This document shows, one piece after another, positions 26,208 to 27,992 of a DNA stretch of 27,992 nt (position 1 is the stretch's first letter; every line of letters begins with the position of its first letter). The stretch is from CAVVZJ01 sp963752755. Lineage in GTDB: Bacteria > Planctomycetota > Planctomycetia > Isosphaerales > Isosphaeraceae. Below the pieces are notes generated by a model that did no database searches, had not been told where the DNA came from, and was given only the letters and a program-made list of their open reading frames with translations. Made by a program: the position numbers and the translations under genes. The stretch spans positions 1 through 27,992 of the forward strand of contig CAVVZJ010000024.1 in the NCBI GenBank assembly GCA_963752755.1. The letters run 5' to 3'.

Positions 26208-27516
26208 TGAGATATGCCCTTGTGAGCCTTGGAACCCTCCTGACCCTCCTGCGCCACCAGTCCGGGCGCAGGACGGGCCGAAGGTTCTCTCGATCGAGTC
26301 CGACGCTCTCCTGAAGGTGCCCGAATCCCTCACCGGCTCACGTGCGTTCGTGGTTGCCGAGCACCCTCCGAAGGTCGAGGTTACGATTTTCTCCGACCTG
26401 CCCCAAAAGGGCCCCCAGACCCTCTGGTCAAGCTGGGGCGACGGCTGCCTCGCCAGCGACGGCCTCTATTACACCTCCATCGGCGATCACCTCGGGCGCG
26501 ACGCAACGAGTTATCTCTACGCGTACAATCCACAAACGCGAGAGCTTCGTCGGGTGGTTGATGTCGCCAGGGACCTGGCGCTGAAGCCCGGCCAGTACGG
26601 CCACGGCAAGATCCACTCCGGCATCCACGAGGCCCGAGACGGCTGGCTCTACTTCTCAACCTACTGGGGCAAGCACCGAGAGGTCGCCGACGCCTTCGGC
26701 CCCGACTACCGGGGTTCGCTCCTTCTGCGCTACCTCCCCAAACGTGACCAGCTCGAAAACCTCGGCGCCATCGTCCCGGAACACGGTCTCCCCGCCTCCC
26801 ACTTCGACCCCGAGCGCGGCCTGCTTTACTTCCATGTCGTCTACGACGGCGGCATCGCCGTCTACGATATCGGTCAACAGGCCCTCAAGTTCCTCGGCGG
26901 CCAGGAACACAAGGCCGGCGACCGCGCCTTCCTGAGCGACAACCGGGGCCGGGTCTACTTCAGCGCCTCCGACGGCACGCTGAGGTATTACGACCCCGAA
27001 ACCAACCGCATCCACACCACCGACGCCCGGCTGCCCGGCCCCGATCGCGCGGCCGTGCTCCGCGCGGCCTCTCGGCCCGCGCCCGATGGCCTCGTTTACG
27101 GGCTGACAGACCACGGCGGTCTGTTCTCCTTCGATCCCGAAACCCGTTCGATCCGGGACCTCGGCCCCAACTTCCTCGACGGCGACTACACCGCCACTCT
27201 GGAGCTGAGCCCTGACGGCCGTTTCCTGTACTTCGCCCCGGGCTCCCACGGCAGCGGAGCCCAGTCCGGCACACCCATCGTGCAGTACGAGATCGCCTCG
27301 GGCCGTCGCAAGGTCCTCGCCTTCCTCAACCAGCCCCTCCGCGACCGCCTCGAATACCACATCGGCGGCACCTACAACCTGGCCGTCAGCCCCTCCGGCG
27401 ACCGCCTCTTCTTCACCTTCAACGGCGCCCCTCTGGCTGCCGCCGGTTCGAAGAAACAGCCCACCTTCGGGCTCCCCTCGCTGGTCGTGCTCCACATCCC
27501 GGAGTCGGAGCGATGA
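26208..27516 (+). CDS. Secreted beta-propeller protein, one frameshift in the signal peptide
   Basis: The ATG at 26208, three bases after the FG-GAP stop and preceded by AGGAG, encodes MRYALVSLGTLLTLL. The mature part is in another frame, reading RAQDGPKVLSIESDALLKVP upstream of the GTG at 26317. One extra base at about 26250-26270 separates them. Joined, it gives a normal signal peptide with cleavage near RAQ-D and a protein of about 435 residues. The body shows propeller blades: SWGDGCLASDGLYYTSIGD, YAYNPQTRELRRVVD, YFHVVYDGGIAVYDIG, YFSASDGTLRYYDPETNRI, GGLFSFDPETRSIRDLG and LELSPDGRFLYFAPG. It lacks the Asp loops of its neighbour and resembles lactonase/YncE-type or WD-like propellers. 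The function is unknown. It is co-transcribed with the FG-GAP protein. Confidence 0.8.
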
Positions 27517-27580
27517 TCCAGGCCCTCTGATGGGAGCGCGGCCGTCCCGCCCGCTCAACGAGCCGCATCCCAGGCGCCGA

Positions 27581-27992
27581 TCACTGCTCGCTCCACGGCC
27601 GGCCCGGCGGCGGAGGCGGGGGCTCTCGCCAGCGCCAGGTCGGCTGATACGCACGCTCAGGTGTGGCGTCTCTCGCAGAGAGCCCCCCTCCGTGTAAGAC
27701 TGAAGCAGGGCATCCAGAACGCCGCTTGTCAGCAAGGTGCGCTCAACGGGCCACGCGGGCTTGCCCGTGAGCATCATCGACTCGATTCCCTGGAGCAGCA
27801 GCGAAAAATGTGCGGCGGGCCGCGCCTCCTGCGTCCAGAACAGAGTCGACTCGACCCTCCCATCCTCCTCGTACCGCCAGGCGGCCGTCCAGTTGGCGAT
27901 CGCCCCGTTCAGCTCGAAGAGGAAGACCCGCAACCCATCCTCATAGTTCACGATCATCAACTTCGGCCGCTTCACCCTCGCCCGATCCAGTG
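27581..27992 (-). CDS. C-terminal part of uncharacterised Gfo/Idh-related protein, partial, one frameshift
   Basis: The gene enters from the right edge; the start is off window. The frame reads LMIVNYEDGLRVFLFELNGA, then TLFWTQEARPAAHFSLLLQG, SMMLTGKPAWPVERTLLTSG and LLQSYTEGGSLRETPHLSV. This is the typical C-terminal end of a planctomycete family usually annotated as hypothetical or Gfo/Idh/MocA-like. A missing G near 27640 (expected GTGGCGTAT) shifts the frame. In the next frame the expected tail AYQPTWRWREPPPPPPGRP ends at TGA 27583-27581. Family assignment is from recall of the conserved PVERTLLTSG motif. The catalytic part cannot be seen. Confidence 0.6.

Noticed and set aside
26656..27975. 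Minus-strand frame of 439 codons
   Set aside because: Only its first 115 codons are real (the right-edge gene). The rest is antisense to the propeller gene after a frame change near 27640.

Overview
The window reads as a high-GC chromosome segment of a planctomycete, most likely an Isosphaeraceae/Gemmatales-type organism. The evidence is two copies of the planctomycete-typical pair PSCyt1/DUF1549/DUF1553 cytochrome-like protein plus DUF1501 protein, a giant RTX protein with the planctomycete N-terminal 'LE-LE-R-LL' motif, Tat-type leaders, an FG-GAP/ASPIC-UnbV protein and a planctomycete-style secreted ceramidase-like protein. Nearly everything recognisable is predicted to be exported or periplasmic. 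I see no tRNA, rRNA, CRISPR array or complete insertion sequence.

Layout. 1-5656 (minus): a giant secreted RTX-type protein, running off the left edge and broken by at least fifteen reading-frame changes. 5697-5759: a strong intrinsic terminator in front of it. 5869-6284 (minus): a small DUF2294/MpsC-like gene, also frame-broken. 6285-6990: gene-poor, with decayed gene fragments. 6991-12036 (minus): a PLP-dependent threonine-dehydratase-like enzyme, a DUF1501 protein and a PSCyt1/DUF1549/DUF1553 protein, probably one operon read from 12036 downwards. 12318-16637 (plus): a second, divergent DUF1549/DUF1553 + DUF1501 pair, each gene carrying one single-base frame change near their junction. 16638-17543: gene-free, with a 215-bp MITE-like element made of nested palindromes. 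17544-20627 (plus): a Tat-exported five-bladed-propeller glycosidase-like protein and a neutral-ceramidase-like protein. 20668-20916: truncated HpcH/HpaI aldolase. 21105-23334 (minus): a subtilisin-like protease preceded by a secreted Gly/Tyr-repeat protein. 23445-23585: the 5' stub of a TIR-like gene. 23607-24269 (minus): RraA-like aldolase. 24513-27516 (plus): FG-GAP/ASPIC-UnbV protein and a second beta-propeller protein. 27581-27992 (minus): the C-terminal part of a Gfo/Idh-neighbourhood type protein, running off the right edge.

How the genes may work together (inference): the two divergent cytochrome/DUF1501 modules, the glycosidase-like propeller and the ceramidase-like hydrolase look like extracytoplasmic machinery for complex substrates, but no substrate can be named from sequence. 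The protease/Gly-Tyr protein pair and the FG-GAP/propeller pair are two further two-gene units. Several genes are broken or truncated. Some breaks are repaired by adding or removing one base, which points to base-calling or assembly indels. Others (aldolase, TIR, SDR fragments) lack whole domains and are real remnants.
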